From: JBAXTE01 sp037130365
GTDB taxonomy: Bacteria > Bacteroidota > Bacteroidia > Bacteroidales > WCHB1-69
Reading direction: 5' to 3'
Length of the DNA stretch: 64,000 nt
Assembly: GCA_037130365.1 (NCBI GenBank)
Contig: JBAXTE010000004.1
Coordinates: forward strand, 1 to 64,000
Positions 27,687-36,153 of the stretch are shown here, one piece after another. Every line of letters starts with the position of its first letter. Within the stretch, counting starts at the first letter, position 1. A program made the translations under genes and the position numbers. The notes under the pieces were generated by a model. The model saw only the letters and a program-made list of their open reading frames with translations, was not told the DNA's origin and made no database searches.

Positions 27687-27880
27687 AACCCGCAATATCC
27701 AAAACAAGGGTTATGAGTAAACTCCTATAAAGACATGATTAGAAGGGCCGAGTCTTTCGAACGTCCTATGGCTGTTAAGCTTCACTTTCGTGAATTAAGG
27801 CCTGTTCTAAGCACTCTTGAGCTTTCTTCTAGTTTTTTAATGTTGAGTTTACCAAACGTGTCCTTGGAAATTGCGGGCAG
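27687..27880 (-). ncRNA. ssrS: 6S RNA (Bacteroidota type)
   Basis: This gene gap between zapA and rny holds a structured element. The ends pair perfectly (CCCGCAAT at 27689-27696 with ATTGCGGG at 27870-27877). On the minus strand the closing stem is followed by TTTTTAATTTT, a terminator-like tail. The interior contains the GC-rich patch around 27745-27810 in otherwise AT-rich DNA. Length near 190 nt, long closing stem and position between zapA and rny fit Bacteroidota 6S RNA, which binds RNA polymerase and represses housekeeping promoters in slow growth. Identification is from memory of that pattern and was not tested by a covariance model. Confidence 0.8.
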
Positions 27881-27937
27881 TATTTTTCCGATGAAAAGAA
27901 CGATATTATAAGTGTATCAGTTATTGCTTTAAATTTA

Positions 27938-28213
27938 TTAATCTATTAATGAGTTTATTTCATTGAGCTTAGGAAGTAAATCATTTTGAATAAATGCTTG
28001 CTTTCCTTCCATTTTTATCGCTTCTATGGTATACTGCAATGCAATCATTGACAATAAATCTTGTTTGTCTTTGAATGCGTAATTTTTTGCATAATCGGTA
28101 ATTCTTTTTTCAATGAGCTTTACTGCATTTCTAACTATTTCCTCTTCATTTCTGTCTACAGTAAGCTTGAAATCTCGCTCAGCAATTCGTACTGTAATCG
28201 TAAGTTGATCCAT
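27938..28213 (-). CDS. zapA: Cell division protein ZapA
   Basis: A 91-residue ZapA-family protein that would bind and bundle FtsZ at the division ring. The N-terminal strand-rich part (LTITVRIAERDFKLTVDRNEEE) and the helical C-terminus (RNAVKLIEKRITDYAKNYAF, LLSMIALQYTIEA) match the family's fold and length. It follows a small coiled-coil gene by 12 bases and precedes 6S RNA. Confidence 0.85.
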   Translation of the reverse strand: MDQLTITVRIAERDFKLTVDRNEEEIVRNAVKLIEKRITDYAKNYAFKDKQDLLSMIALQYTIEAIKMEGKQAFIQNDLLPKLNEINSLID

Positions 28214-28225
28214 AGTTAGTTGTTG

Positions 28226-28516
28226 TTACTTGTTTAATAAACTGATACATGTGTCGATTTCCCGCACTAGTTCGTTGATTTTGAGTTTTGTTTTAGTTAA
28301 ATCCCTTTTGTTTTCTATAGTTTTTGATAGCTTTATTATTTTTATTTTTTGATTATAATTCTCTATTTCGTTTTTTTGGGTTTCTATAATTGATTTTAAT
28401 TGATTTATTTCTGTTTTGTGTAATTCATTTTCAGTTTTAAATAATTCATTTTGATGAATCAATTTGCGAATTTTATAATCGATTTCACCAATAATTGTAT
28501 TTATGTTATCTGACAT
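28226..28516 (-). CDS. Small coiled-coil protein upstream of zapA
   Basis: A 96-residue protein that is almost entirely predicted coiled coil (about 10-75: LIHQNELFKTENELHKTEINQ), ending in INELVREIDTCISLLNK. It has no catalytic motif. Co-transcription with zapA and the coiled-coil form suggest a ZapB-like divisome partner, but that is inference from position only. It is first gene of the zapA-6S-rny group and has its own promoter. Confidence 0.7.
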   Translation of the reverse strand: MSDNINTIIGEIDYKIRKLIHQNELFKTENELHKTEINQLKSIIETQKNEIENYNQKIKIIKLSKTIENKRDLTKTKLKINELVREIDTCISLLNK

Positions 28517-28552
28517 GTTAATTACTTACTGATAAGATAATAATCGTTTTTA

Positions 28553-28585
28553 CAAAGATACTATAAATTAGGTCAATTGTGCAAA
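28553..28585 (-). promoter_or_regulatory. Promoter for the coiled-coil/zapA unit
   Basis: TATCTTTG at 28560-28553 (minus), TTTG at 28585-28582 with a 21-base spacer. The leader is about 30 bases. Confidence 0.55.
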
Positions 28586-28755
28586 TTTTAAATTGAATAT
28601 TTTAATAATAGTGTGTTAATAATGCTATAAATACTTTTTTTATTATTGATAATGAGATGTTTTAACCTCAAATTTCATTGAATATTCTTTATTCTGATTT
28701 TTTTAAATTTTATATGATATTTAGTATAATTCAATTTATTCAAGTAAATATGCAT

Positions 28756-28797
28756 AAAAAAAAGGGGTTGCCCGTCAATCGACGGACAACCCCTTAA
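28756..28797 (-). terminator. Terminator of glutamate dehydrogenase
   Basis: A strong stem AAGGGGTTG-CCGTC / GACGG-CAACCCCTT. Read on the minus strand, it is followed by a T-run. It lies 20 bases beyond the gdhA stop. Confidence 0.9.
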
Positions 28798-28815
28798 GAA
28801 TATAAAAAATATGTA

Positions 28816-30147
28816 TTACAATATTCCTTGAGCCATCATAGCATCAGCAACTTTCATGAACCCAGCAACATTAGCACCTTTTACATAATCAGTGTAACCA
28901 TTTGAAGTTCCGTGTTCAACACAAGCAGTATGAATATTAACCATAATTGTATGTAATCTTTCATCAACTTCTTCTGTTGACCAGCTTAATCTTAAGCTAT
29001 TTTGTGACATTTCTAAACCTGAAGTAGCAACACCACCAGCATTTGAAGCTTTACCAGGAGCAAATAATATTTTTGCATCATGGAAAATCTTAATAGCTTC
29101 TGGAGTACAACCCATGTTTGAACCTTCAGCAACTGCCATAACGCCATTAGCAACAAGTGCTTTTGCGTCATCACCGTTTAATTCATTTTGGAATGCGCAA
29201 GTTAATGCTACATCAACTTTAACTTCCCAAGGTTTTTTACCAGCTACGAATTTAGCACCAAATTTTGCTGCATAAGGAGCAACTACATCATTACCAGTAG
29301 CACGAATATCTAACATATAGTCAATTTTTTCGCCACTGATACCAGCTTCGTCATAGATATAACCATCAGGTCCAGAAATAGTAACAACTTTTCCACCTAA
29401 TTCAACAACTTTTAAAGCAGCACCCCAAGATACATTACCAAAACCTGATAATGAAACAGTTTTGCCTTTAAAATCAGTTCCTTTAGTTTTTAGCATTTCT
29501 TTTGTGAAATAAACTAATCCAAAACCTGTAGCCTCTGGACGAATTAATGAACCACCAAAAGATAAACCTTTTCCAGTTAATACACCTGTAAATTCAGCAC
29601 GAAGTTTTTTGTAAGTGCCAAACATGTATCCAATTTCACGTCCACCAACACCTATGTCACCAGCAGGTACATCTGTGTCAGGTCCAATATATTTTTGCAA
29701 TTCGCTCATGAAAGCTTGGCAGAAACGCATTACTTCAGCATCTGATTTTCCTTTAGGATCAAAATCAGAACCACCTTTTCCACCACCCATTGGTAATGAA
29801 GTTAAGCTGTTTTTGAAAATTTGTTCGAATCCAAGAAATTTCAAAATTGAAAGGTTAACACTTGGATGGAAACGTAATCCACCTTTGTAAGGTCCAATTG
29901 CGTTGTTAAATTGTACGCGGTATCCTCTGTTTACATTTACTTTCCCGTTGTCATCTACCCAAGTAACACGGAACATAAATGTACGATCAGGTTCTGTTAA
30001 ACGTTCAACAATACCTGCTTTTTCAAATTGTGGATTAGCATCTACCACGTCTTTGATTGACTCTAATACTTCGTGAGCTGCTTGTAAGAATTCTTTTTCG
30101 CCTGGATTTTTGCGTTCCAGTTCTTGCATCATTTTTTCTACGTTCAT
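28816..30147 (-). CDS. gdhA: NADP-type glutamate dehydrogenase
   Basis: A 443-residue hexameric-type enzyme that would interconvert 2-oxoglutarate plus ammonia and glutamate. Visible are the substrate-binding and catalytic region (GGLRFHPSVNLSILKFLGFEQ; PMGGGKGGSDFDPKG; VPAGDIGVGGREIG) and the nucleotide-binding domain (VSLSGFGNVSWGAALK). The length and the GKGLSFGGSLIRPEATG loop fit the assimilatory NADP form (family I). It is transcribed alone with its own promoter and terminator. Confidence 0.96.
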   Translation of the reverse strand: MNVEKMMQELERKNPGEKEFLQAAHEVLESIKDVVDANPQFEKAGIVERLTEPDRTFMFRVTWVDDNGKVNVNRGYRVQFNNAIGPYKGGLRFHPSVNLSILKFLGFEQIFKNSLTSLPMGGGKGGSDFDPKGKSDAEVMRFCQAFMSELQKYIGPDTDVPAGDIGVGGREIGYMFGTYKKLRAEFTGVLTGKGLSFGGSLIRPEATGFGLVYFTKEMLKTKGTDFKGKTVSLSGFGNVSWGAALKVVELGGKVVTISGPDGYIYDEAGISGEKIDYMLDIRATGNDVVAPYAAKFGAKFVAGKKPWEVKVDVALTCAFQNELNGDDAKALVANGVMAVAEGSNMGCTPEAIKIFHDAKILFAPGKASNAGGVATSGLEMSQNSLRLSWSTEEVDERLHTIMVNIHTACVEHGTSNGYTDYVKGANVAGFMKVADAMMAQGIL

Positions 30148-30208
30148 TACTGTAGTTTTTACGTTATTTATTCAGTTTATTGATCTTATTGTTATTTAAT
30201 TCACAATG

Positions 30209-30238
30209 CAAATTTAGAACTATATTTTGATTAAACAA
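30209..30238 (-). promoter_or_regulatory. Promoter for gdhA
   Basis: TAAATTTG at 30216-30209 (minus) with TTG 19 bases upstream (30238-30236). The leader is about 55 bases. Confidence 0.65.
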
Positions 30239-30437
30239 TGAGTTTTTAAAATAATTTTCAATTTATAAGAACTTTAACTTGAATCGTAGTTTTTTCTTCT
30301 TTTTTTATCAGTTAATTCTTCCCATAAATGATTAAATTAGAAGAAATCCTCGGCAAATATAGAGTTATTTTTTATACAAACTTATCTTTTTTTATATTTT
30401 TTAAAAAAATCAACTAGTGTGTTGATAATCAAGTATA

Positions 30438-33392
30438 TCAAAATTTGACAACACCGTTTCCATTCATTGCATCAAGCATAATTGTTAGCGGTAATTTGCT
30501 TCGAATATGACAGATAAAATCATTTTCAAAAACAACGGGAAGTTTGTTGATAATATCCCATGCAATGCTCCCTTGGTTATGGGGTTGATTAATGGTGAAA
30601 TACCCAACTCTAAATGAAGTTAAGTTTTGAAAAAAATGTGTGCCTTGACTTGGGTCTATCATATATTTTTCTAACGACATCTCAATAATTAAACGAGCAC
30701 CAGATATTTGTGACCATTTTACTGGAATTCCTAACCATGAATCGCTTGATCCCCAACGGCCAGGACCAATCAGAATATAATTTCTTTTTTCTTTTAGCAT
30801 TTGCTGATTGAGATTATCAATCATTTCTACCAATTGGTCATTTTTTGAAGGGTCAAATTGTTCGTGTTTTACATAAATAATATCACAAATATCATCGATA
30901 ATCCCATTTCCAAGTGACATATTACTTGAAATTAAGAGCTCATCCTTAGGAATTTGGGTTAGATCTTCGTTAATTATCTCTTTATTCTCAACAATTGGTC
31001 TGATTTGTAATAAACTAAATACTGATTTCTTTTCACTACTTTGAGATATATCTACTGCAAACTCAATTTCTACTGGCTTATTCATCTCCTTTTGACTGAT
31101 TTCAAGAATCTCTTTAATGATTTCTGCCATTGGAAATTTATCATATTTTAATATACCCGAAAAAGTAAGTAACATTTTACCCTTGTGCATAGTGCCATCC
31201 AAAATGGATTGGGTTTGAAAATCATATGTAGAAGTTAGCCATTTTAAGGTATTGTCTGCTGTTGCGTCTTCAATAGGGCTATTCAAAATATTCATGCTGT
31301 CATTGGTATCTGCATAAAATGCATTGGAATCCATATTTAAGGCATAAAATGTCTTTTGAGTCTCTTTGAGTGTCATTTCAGGAGACGATAATTGCAAAAT
31401 TTTATGTGGATATGCCGGTGAAAATCGCAATGTTTGACCACCTTCTACAATGTATTTTCCTAATCCAAAAGCTAGATTTACAATACCATCGCTTGGTTTT
31501 TCGGGAGCAATAGGATAGAAGTTAATGGAACGAGCTACTCCAGATAATGTAGGATAAAATCTTGATTCATATTGAGTTCCGCAAAGCTCTTGAAGTACAA
31601 CTGCCATTTTTTCTTCGTCAATTACATTTGAAGTTGCCGTCATGTACATTTTGCTGTTTCTGAAATAGACAGAAGCAAACACACTTTTAATTGCAATTTC
31701 CAATTCCAAAAGCATTTTCTCTTTATCGGCTAAAAGAGGAATCATATAGGTTGAATACACTCCTGCAAAAGGTTGATAATGAGAGTCTTCTAACATGCTT
31801 GAAGAGCGAATTGCCAACGGTTTATTTACAACTTCTAAAAAAGCTCGTAAATCCTCTTTTGTTTTTTGTGAAAACGGAGAAGATGCAAACCGATTTAAAA
31901 TTTTTTCATCACTGAACTCATTAATCGCAAATTGTAGGAGGTTATTTGAATCAATAAATTCATCAAAAATATCGATACTTAAAACCACTGTTCTTGGAAT
32001 ACTCACAATTACATCATCCCATTTATTCACCCATTGGTTTCGCATCACCATAGAGTCTATAAAGGCTAATCCACGACCTTTCCCACCAATAGATGCATCG
32101 CCAATTCGTGCAAAATTGAAAAATTCATCGAAATGATTTTTATTAAAACTGGCAATTATTCCTCGTGTTTTATGAATTCGGTAATAGGTGATACTATCGT
32201 AAATAAATTGTCGTACCTCGCCAAGGGAACTAAAGTCTTCGGGTCGGATAGTTTTAAACATTCTTGCAACTGAAAAAATTGCTCTGGCATATAACCATTT
32301 CGAAAAGTTATTTCCAGAAATATGATACTCCAATGTTCTATCTGGAATAGTGAGCACATATTCTTGTAACTCTTTTAAATTTTCTGCTCTGCCAATACAA
32401 GTATTTGTAATTGGATCCATAAAAACAAAATCTCCGAACGCAAAATAGAGTCGAACATAATCTCGTAACTCTTGTAATAAAGTTGTAGAGTTTTTGTCGA
32501 TAAATCCTGCTCCAATCTCTTCTGCACGAGTTCTGTTTTCGCTTTCCGAAGACTGTATTACCACAGGCATAAAAGGATCATCTGCCTTTATCTGTTTACA
32601 CAGTTTAAAACCTGCAGTATGATTTTTAACATCATTTATTTCGTAGGTAATATCTGTGATAACTCCTAGTAAATTACTCTTGTATTTATCGTATAATTCA
32701 ACGGCTTCTTCAAATGTTGTAGCTAGTAATATTTTAGGACGACCACGCATTTTCATCATCTGCTGATGCACATTTAGACCTTCTTTCATAAACTCAGTAG
32801 ATTGCTGGAAAATGATTTTATACAAATTGGGAAGATAACTTGAATAGAATCTCACAGAATCCTCAACTAATAAGATTCCCTGAACCCCAATTTCTAAAAT
32901 ATCGTGTTCGGCATTCATTTTATCTTCAATTAACTTGATGATTGCCAGTAATAAATCGGCATTTCCAAGCCAGCTGAATATATAATCAATAACTGTTTTA
33001 TGTGTTTGATGGATGAATAAATTTACCTCCCTCGAAAAAGGAGTAAGAACCACAATTGGCAACTCGGGATTTTCGTTTTTAATTGTAGTTGCTAATTCAA
33101 ATGGGTCAATATCACCCATATCGTACATAATGATGACCAAATTTATGTTATCGCTTTTAATACGATTATAAGAAGCTTCAATATCCGTTTGTACAATAAA
33201 TTCTGGAGGTTGTGATAAGTTTAAAGATGTGTATTCGTTGAATATTTTTTCGTCAATTCTTCCATCATCTTCTAAATAAAATGCATCGTAGCGACTACAT
33301 AATAGTAAAACTTTATGGATTCGCTTGCGCATTAAGTCATGATATGGAGTGTCGCCGTAACTTTGTGCTATGAGATTGTGTTTGTTGTGCAT
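30438..33392 (-). CDS. Double receiver domain fused to PEP-synthase-type ATP-grasp half
   Basis: A 984-residue protein annotated in relatives as phosphoenolpyruvate synthase, but only its N-terminal half is present. Residues about 24-155 form a degenerate receiver (Asp91 and Thr117 present, acidic pair and Lys missing). Residues 170-315 form a complete-looking receiver: Glu177/Asp178, phospho-acceptor Asp247, Ser281, Lys300. The ATP-grasp nucleotide domain follows (IGGKGRGLAF 435-444; KPLAIRSSSMLEDS 524-537; QIRP 796-799), then an unfamiliar C-terminal part with GPGRWGSSDSWLGIP. The phosphohistidine swivel and the PEP-binding barrel are absent. The ATG at 33392 was used because the 52 codons before it are repeat sequence. 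Activity is unknown. Confidence 0.75.
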   Translation of the reverse strand: MHNKHNLIAQSYGDTPYHDLMRKRIHKVLLLCSRYDAFYLEDDGRIDEKIFNEYTSLNLSQPPEFIVQTDIEASYNRIKSDNINLVIIMYDMGDIDPFELATTIKNENPELPIVVLTPFSREVNLFIHQTHKTVIDYIFSWLGNADLLLAIIKLIEDKMNAEHDILEIGVQGILLVEDSVRFYSSYLPNLYKIIFQQSTEFMKEGLNVHQQMMKMRGRPKILLATTFEEAVELYDKYKSNLLGVITDITYEINDVKNHTAGFKLCKQIKADDPFMPVVIQSSESENRTRAEEIGAGFIDKNSTTLLQELRDYVRLYFAFGDFVFMDPITNTCIGRAENLKELQEYVLTIPDRTLEYHISGNNFSKWLYARAIFSVARMFKTIRPEDFSSLGEVRQFIYDSITYYRIHKTRGIIASFNKNHFDEFFNFARIGDASIGGKGRGLAFIDSMVMRNQWVNKWDDVIVSIPRTVVLSIDIFDEFIDSNNLLQFAINEFSDEKILNRFASSPFSQKTKEDLRAFLEVVNKPLAIRSSSMLEDSHYQPFAGVYSTYMIPLLADKEKMLLELEIAIKSVFASVYFRNSKMYMTATSNVIDEEKMAVVLQELCGTQYESRFYPTLSGVARSINFYPIAPEKPSDGIVNLAFGLGKYIVEGGQTLRFSPAYPHKILQLSSPEMTLKETQKTFYALNMDSNAFYADTNDSMNILNSPIEDATADNTLKWLTSTYDFQTQSILDGTMHKGKMLLTFSGILKYDKFPMAEIIKEILEISQKEMNKPVEIEFAVDISQSSEKKSVFSLLQIRPIVENKEIINEDLTQIPKDELLISSNMSLGNGIIDDICDIIYVKHEQFDPSKNDQLVEMIDNLNQQMLKEKRNYILIGPGRWGSSDSWLGIPVKWSQISGARLIIEMSLEKYMIDPSQGTHFFQNLTSFRVGYFTINQPHNQGSIAWDIINKLPVVFENDFICHIRSKLPLTIMLDAMNGNGVVKF

Positions 33393-33395
33393 AGT

Positions 33396-33657
33396 CGTGA
33401 AAAGAATTTTCGTGAAACGAAGAACGTGAAAAGATAATTCGTGAACGGCGAAGCCCTCAACGAAGTTAAACGTGAAGAGTCGTGAAACGATATTTCGTGA
33501 AATGTGAAAAGAAGTGAAAAGAATTTTCGTGAAACGTGAAAAGAGCACAAAACGAGTGACTTTTCTTTAAAATCTTTTTACGAACCGCTTTTCACGTTTT
33601 ACGAATAGACCCGCATCGCGAACTTCTTTTCACGAGATGTCTTTTCACGTTTCACGT
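33396..33657. repeat. CGTGAAAAG / CTTTTCACG inverted phrase repeats
   Basis: Many degenerate copies of CGTGAAAAG, CGTGAAACG and TTTTCGTGAA fill 33396-33545. Reverse-oriented copies (CTTTTCACG, TTTCACG) fill 33588-33657. The two blocks could pair into a long imperfect hairpin. The block touches the start codon of the receiver/ATP-grasp gene and would be its 5' leader. Related units recur upstream of cca near 48 kb. Confidence 0.8.
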
Positions 33658-33666
33658 TATAAAGAA

Positions 33667-33674
33667 CAAATATA
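33667..33674 (-). promoter_or_regulatory. -7 box for the receiver/ATP-grasp gene
   Basis: TATATTTG on the minus strand, about 275 bases before the ATG at 33392, so the transcript would begin just before the repeat block. No -33 element was found. Confidence 0.45.
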
Positions 33675-33715
33675 TAAATAGAACATTTTTTAAAAATAAG
33701 AATTTATAATTCAAC

Positions 33716-34984
33716 TTACACCGTATTCCCCGAATTGTTCAATTGTTTATTATCCCAGATGCAAAATAGTGAGTAAAACAGCGTAATAAAAATCACCCCA
33801 GCTTGTTGTTCAAGCATCGATTCAAAGAGCATTTGAATAATTAGTAATAATAAAAAGGATAGAAAAATTATATTACGGTTTTTGCACGCGACGATTAATC
33901 CTAAAATCAAAAAGGTTAATAATATTGATAATCCAGGAATCCCCAAAGCTATTGTAGATTGAGCGAATTGGTTATGAGCGTTGATGTATTGAGTTGTAAT
34001 TAATTTAGATCCTTTAGCCAAGTAATATTTTGTAATTTCAACTTTAATATCTCCAGTGCCAACGCCCCAAGGTAAATTTTCTACTGACATTTGATACATG
34101 GATTGAATGATTGCCAAACGGGCTAAACTTCCGTATTCAGAATCGATCGTTGCATTTTTACTGTTTTTAATAGAGTTGCTCATCTCCTTAAATCGCATGC
34201 TAACGGATGGAATTTGATTGATTACAATAAATGGAATAATCAAGATGGCAATGCCCGCAATAATAGCATATATCGGTTTTATTCTTTGGGAAATACGAAT
34301 AGAAGAATAAACTGAAATGGCAATTGCAAAGGAGATGATGCCAGCTTTGGATGATAACATAAAGAGGTATGCGAGTAATATGACTGCAGAAATAATCGGA
34401 AATGCAATTCGGATTACTTTGCCAGAATTGAATAGTTTTGTCTTATAATAAATAAGTGCAATTAAAGAAACACCAATATACATAGCCATGTATGATGGAT
34501 GAATGGATGGAGATAATAGGCAATAATAGAAATTTAAGATTTGACCATCTGCTAAATAATTGAGATAGGCATGCGTAATATTGATGAAAAATGATATTAA
34601 AACTCCAGAAATAAGTGATGTAAATATCAATTTTTGTTTGTTTTGATAAATAGAAGATCGGATAAGAATAATAATTGGAATCAAAATCATAGATAATTTT
34701 ACTTCTAAGTCAAAAAAACCGTATTCCAAATTTGAAGAATATGCTAGGCCAATAATATGCAAGATATAAAAACAAGGTAAAATTAGAATTGGGATAAGTG
34801 ACTTTTTGTTGATATTGATTCTTCGTTTTTGAATTCTGTCAAGAGTAACGTTTATTAATGTGACAACAAACCAGCCCAACATTGATATAATTACCCAATG
34901 TTTATTTATTGGAATAAGACAAATAGACAAAAAACCTAGATATAGTTCAATATTTTCTCTGGTTTTCAATTTGTTTTCATTCAT
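33716..34984 (-). CDS. O-antigen ligase/polymerase family protein
   Basis: A 422-residue membrane protein with about 11-12 helices and a periplasmic loop of the Wzy_C/O-antigen ligase family (LPWGVGTGDIKVEI, then INAHNQFAQSTIALGIPGLS). Such proteins polymerise repeat units or attach chains to a lipid or protein acceptor. It is the last gene of the polysaccharide operon. The first gene of the same operon is a second protein of the same general type, so one is probably the polymerase and the other the ligase. Which is which cannot be decided here. Confidence 0.82.
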   Translation of the reverse strand: MNENKLKTRENIELYLGFLSICLIPINKHWVIISMLGWFVVTLINVTLDRIQKRRININKKSLIPILILPCFYILHIIGLAYSSNLEYGFFDLEVKLSMILIPIIILIRSSIYQNKQKLIFTSLISGVLISFFINITHAYLNYLADGQILNFYYCLLSPSIHPSYMAMYIGVSLIALIYYKTKLFNSGKVIRIAFPIISAVILLAYLFMLSSKAGIISFAIAISVYSSIRISQRIKPIYAIIAGIAILIIPFIVINQIPSVSMRFKEMSNSIKNSKNATIDSEYGSLARLAIIQSMYQMSVENLPWGVGTGDIKVEITKYYLAKGSKLITTQYINAHNQFAQSTIALGIPGLSILLTFLILGLIVACKNRNIIFLSFLLLLIIQMLFESMLEQQAGVIFITLFYSLFCIWDNKQLNNSGNTV

Positions 34985-34992
34985 TATTTCGG

Positions 34993-36153
34993 TTATTTTA
35001 TTGCATCAATTATTTGATCATCAATAGTTTTTAAAAATTCAATAATTCGTTCTGTGTGTTTTGTTTCTAAAGGAATATTCACCATGTGTTTACCAGCAAA
35101 AACAGCCATAGGGAATTTATTTATGTCAATTTTCCATTGTTCAAATCCTTGCTGAATAGGATGTATAGGACTATTGAGCCATTCTCCGAGTTCAATTTTG
35201 TGTTTTTCGGCTTTTCGAATTACTTCGTCTCGGTTGGTAACTAATAATGGGTATTTTAAAAAAGAGTGATTGTCGAAAAGGGAGAATGGAACATGATTTT
35301 TATTAATACTAGTTAAAAAATCAGTGTACTTCTGAGCATTGTTCTTTCTGAGCTCAAGTTGTTCAGGAAGTTTTTTTATGTTTTTTAATCCCTCATTAAT
35401 TTGAACACCTGATAAGCCCATAAAGAAATTTGAAGGCTGGTGTGTGGAGGTAATTTCATCTCCAGATGATGAGCCAATAATTAGGTTGTGCTTGCTTAAA
35501 TAACGATACAATTTTACTAAAGTCCAATAAGTAAATCCTACTAAAAGTCGCTTTTTGACAAAGTATAAGATTTTTAAAATCAACTTCTGTTTGGCACTTG
35601 GTTTTGCCAATTTTTGATTCAAAAAAGAAATTTCATCAAGTAGTGAGGGGTTGTTTACTAAAGAAAACCCACCAATTCCAGTTGAAAAAGGTTTGTTCCA
35701 TTGGGTGGAATAAAAAGCAGCATCGCAAAAGGAGCCATTGGGCTTTTCGTTGTAAGTTCCACCAAAACCATGTGTGCAATCTTCAATAGTGAATAGACCT
35801 TTTTGTTTTGCCAATGAAACAACTTCTTCAATATTTGAACTCAGCCCGAACGTGTTTTGGCAGATTATGACTTTTGTCTTTGGAGTAATCGCACTATTTA
35901 TGCATTCTAAGTTTGCATTAAAGGTCTCTAAATCAATATCAACATAAACAGGAATGGCTCCCATGTACAAAATTGCATTTGGGACAACAACACAAGTATA
36001 AGCTGGTAAAATTACTTCGTCACCAACTTTTACGCCCATTGCTTTTAGCAAAGTGAAGAGTGCAACACGACCTTTCCAATATAAGAATATTTGATCAGTG
36101 TTTGAGTTTAATATATTGGAAATCTGTTTTTTATATTCTAATTCGTGGTTCAT
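34993..36153 (-). CDS. DegT/DnrJ/EryC1/StrS-family aminotransferase
   Basis: A 386-residue PLP protein of the sugar aminotransferase family. The substrate-loop strand (VGDEVILPAYTCVVVPNAI), Glu124-Asp125 (IEDCTH), and a Lys at about 154 (STQWNKPFSTGIGG) as the PLP lysine are visible. Members aminate keto sugars bound to nucleotides. The active-site segment is less canonical than in well-studied enzymes (QWNKP rather than SF..NK), so a different role in the cluster is possible. It overlaps the preceding gene by four bases (36150-36153). Confidence 0.85.
   Translation of the reverse strand: MNHELEYKKQISNILNSNTDQIFLYWKGRVALFTLLKAMGVKVGDEVILPAYTCVVVPNAILYMGAIPVYVDIDLETFNANLECINSAITPKTKVIICQNTFGLSSNIEEVVSLAKQKGLFTIEDCTHGFGGTYNEKPNGSFCDAAFYSTQWNKPFSTGIGGFSLVNNPSLLDEISFLNQKLAKPSAKQKLILKILYFVKKRLLVGFTYWTLVKLYRYLSKHNLIIGSSSGDEITSTHQPSNFFMGLSGVQINEGLKNIKKLPEQLELRKNNAQKYTDFLTSINKNHVPFSLFDNHSFLKYPLLVTNRDEVIRKAEKHKIELGEWLNSPIHPIQQGFEQWKIDINKFPMAVFAGKHMVNIPLETKHTERIIEFLKTIDDQIIDAIK

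Noticed and set aside
30328..30417. 29-codon open frame (MIKLEEILGKYRVIFYTNLS start) in the gap downstream of the ATP-grasp gene
   Set aside because: No promoter or ribosome-binding site, low-complexity Phe/Lys tail, and it lies opposite a minus-strand leader; best explained by chance.
33393..33548. 52-codon N-terminal extension of the receiver/ATP-grasp protein
   Set aside because: The segment is made of CGTGAAAAG repeats read in one frame (FTF/FHE-type peptide); the domain starts after ATG 33392.
33396..33657. CRISPR-like array
   Set aside because: Units are only 7-10 bases, degenerate and in both orientations, with no constant spacer length and no cas genes nearby.
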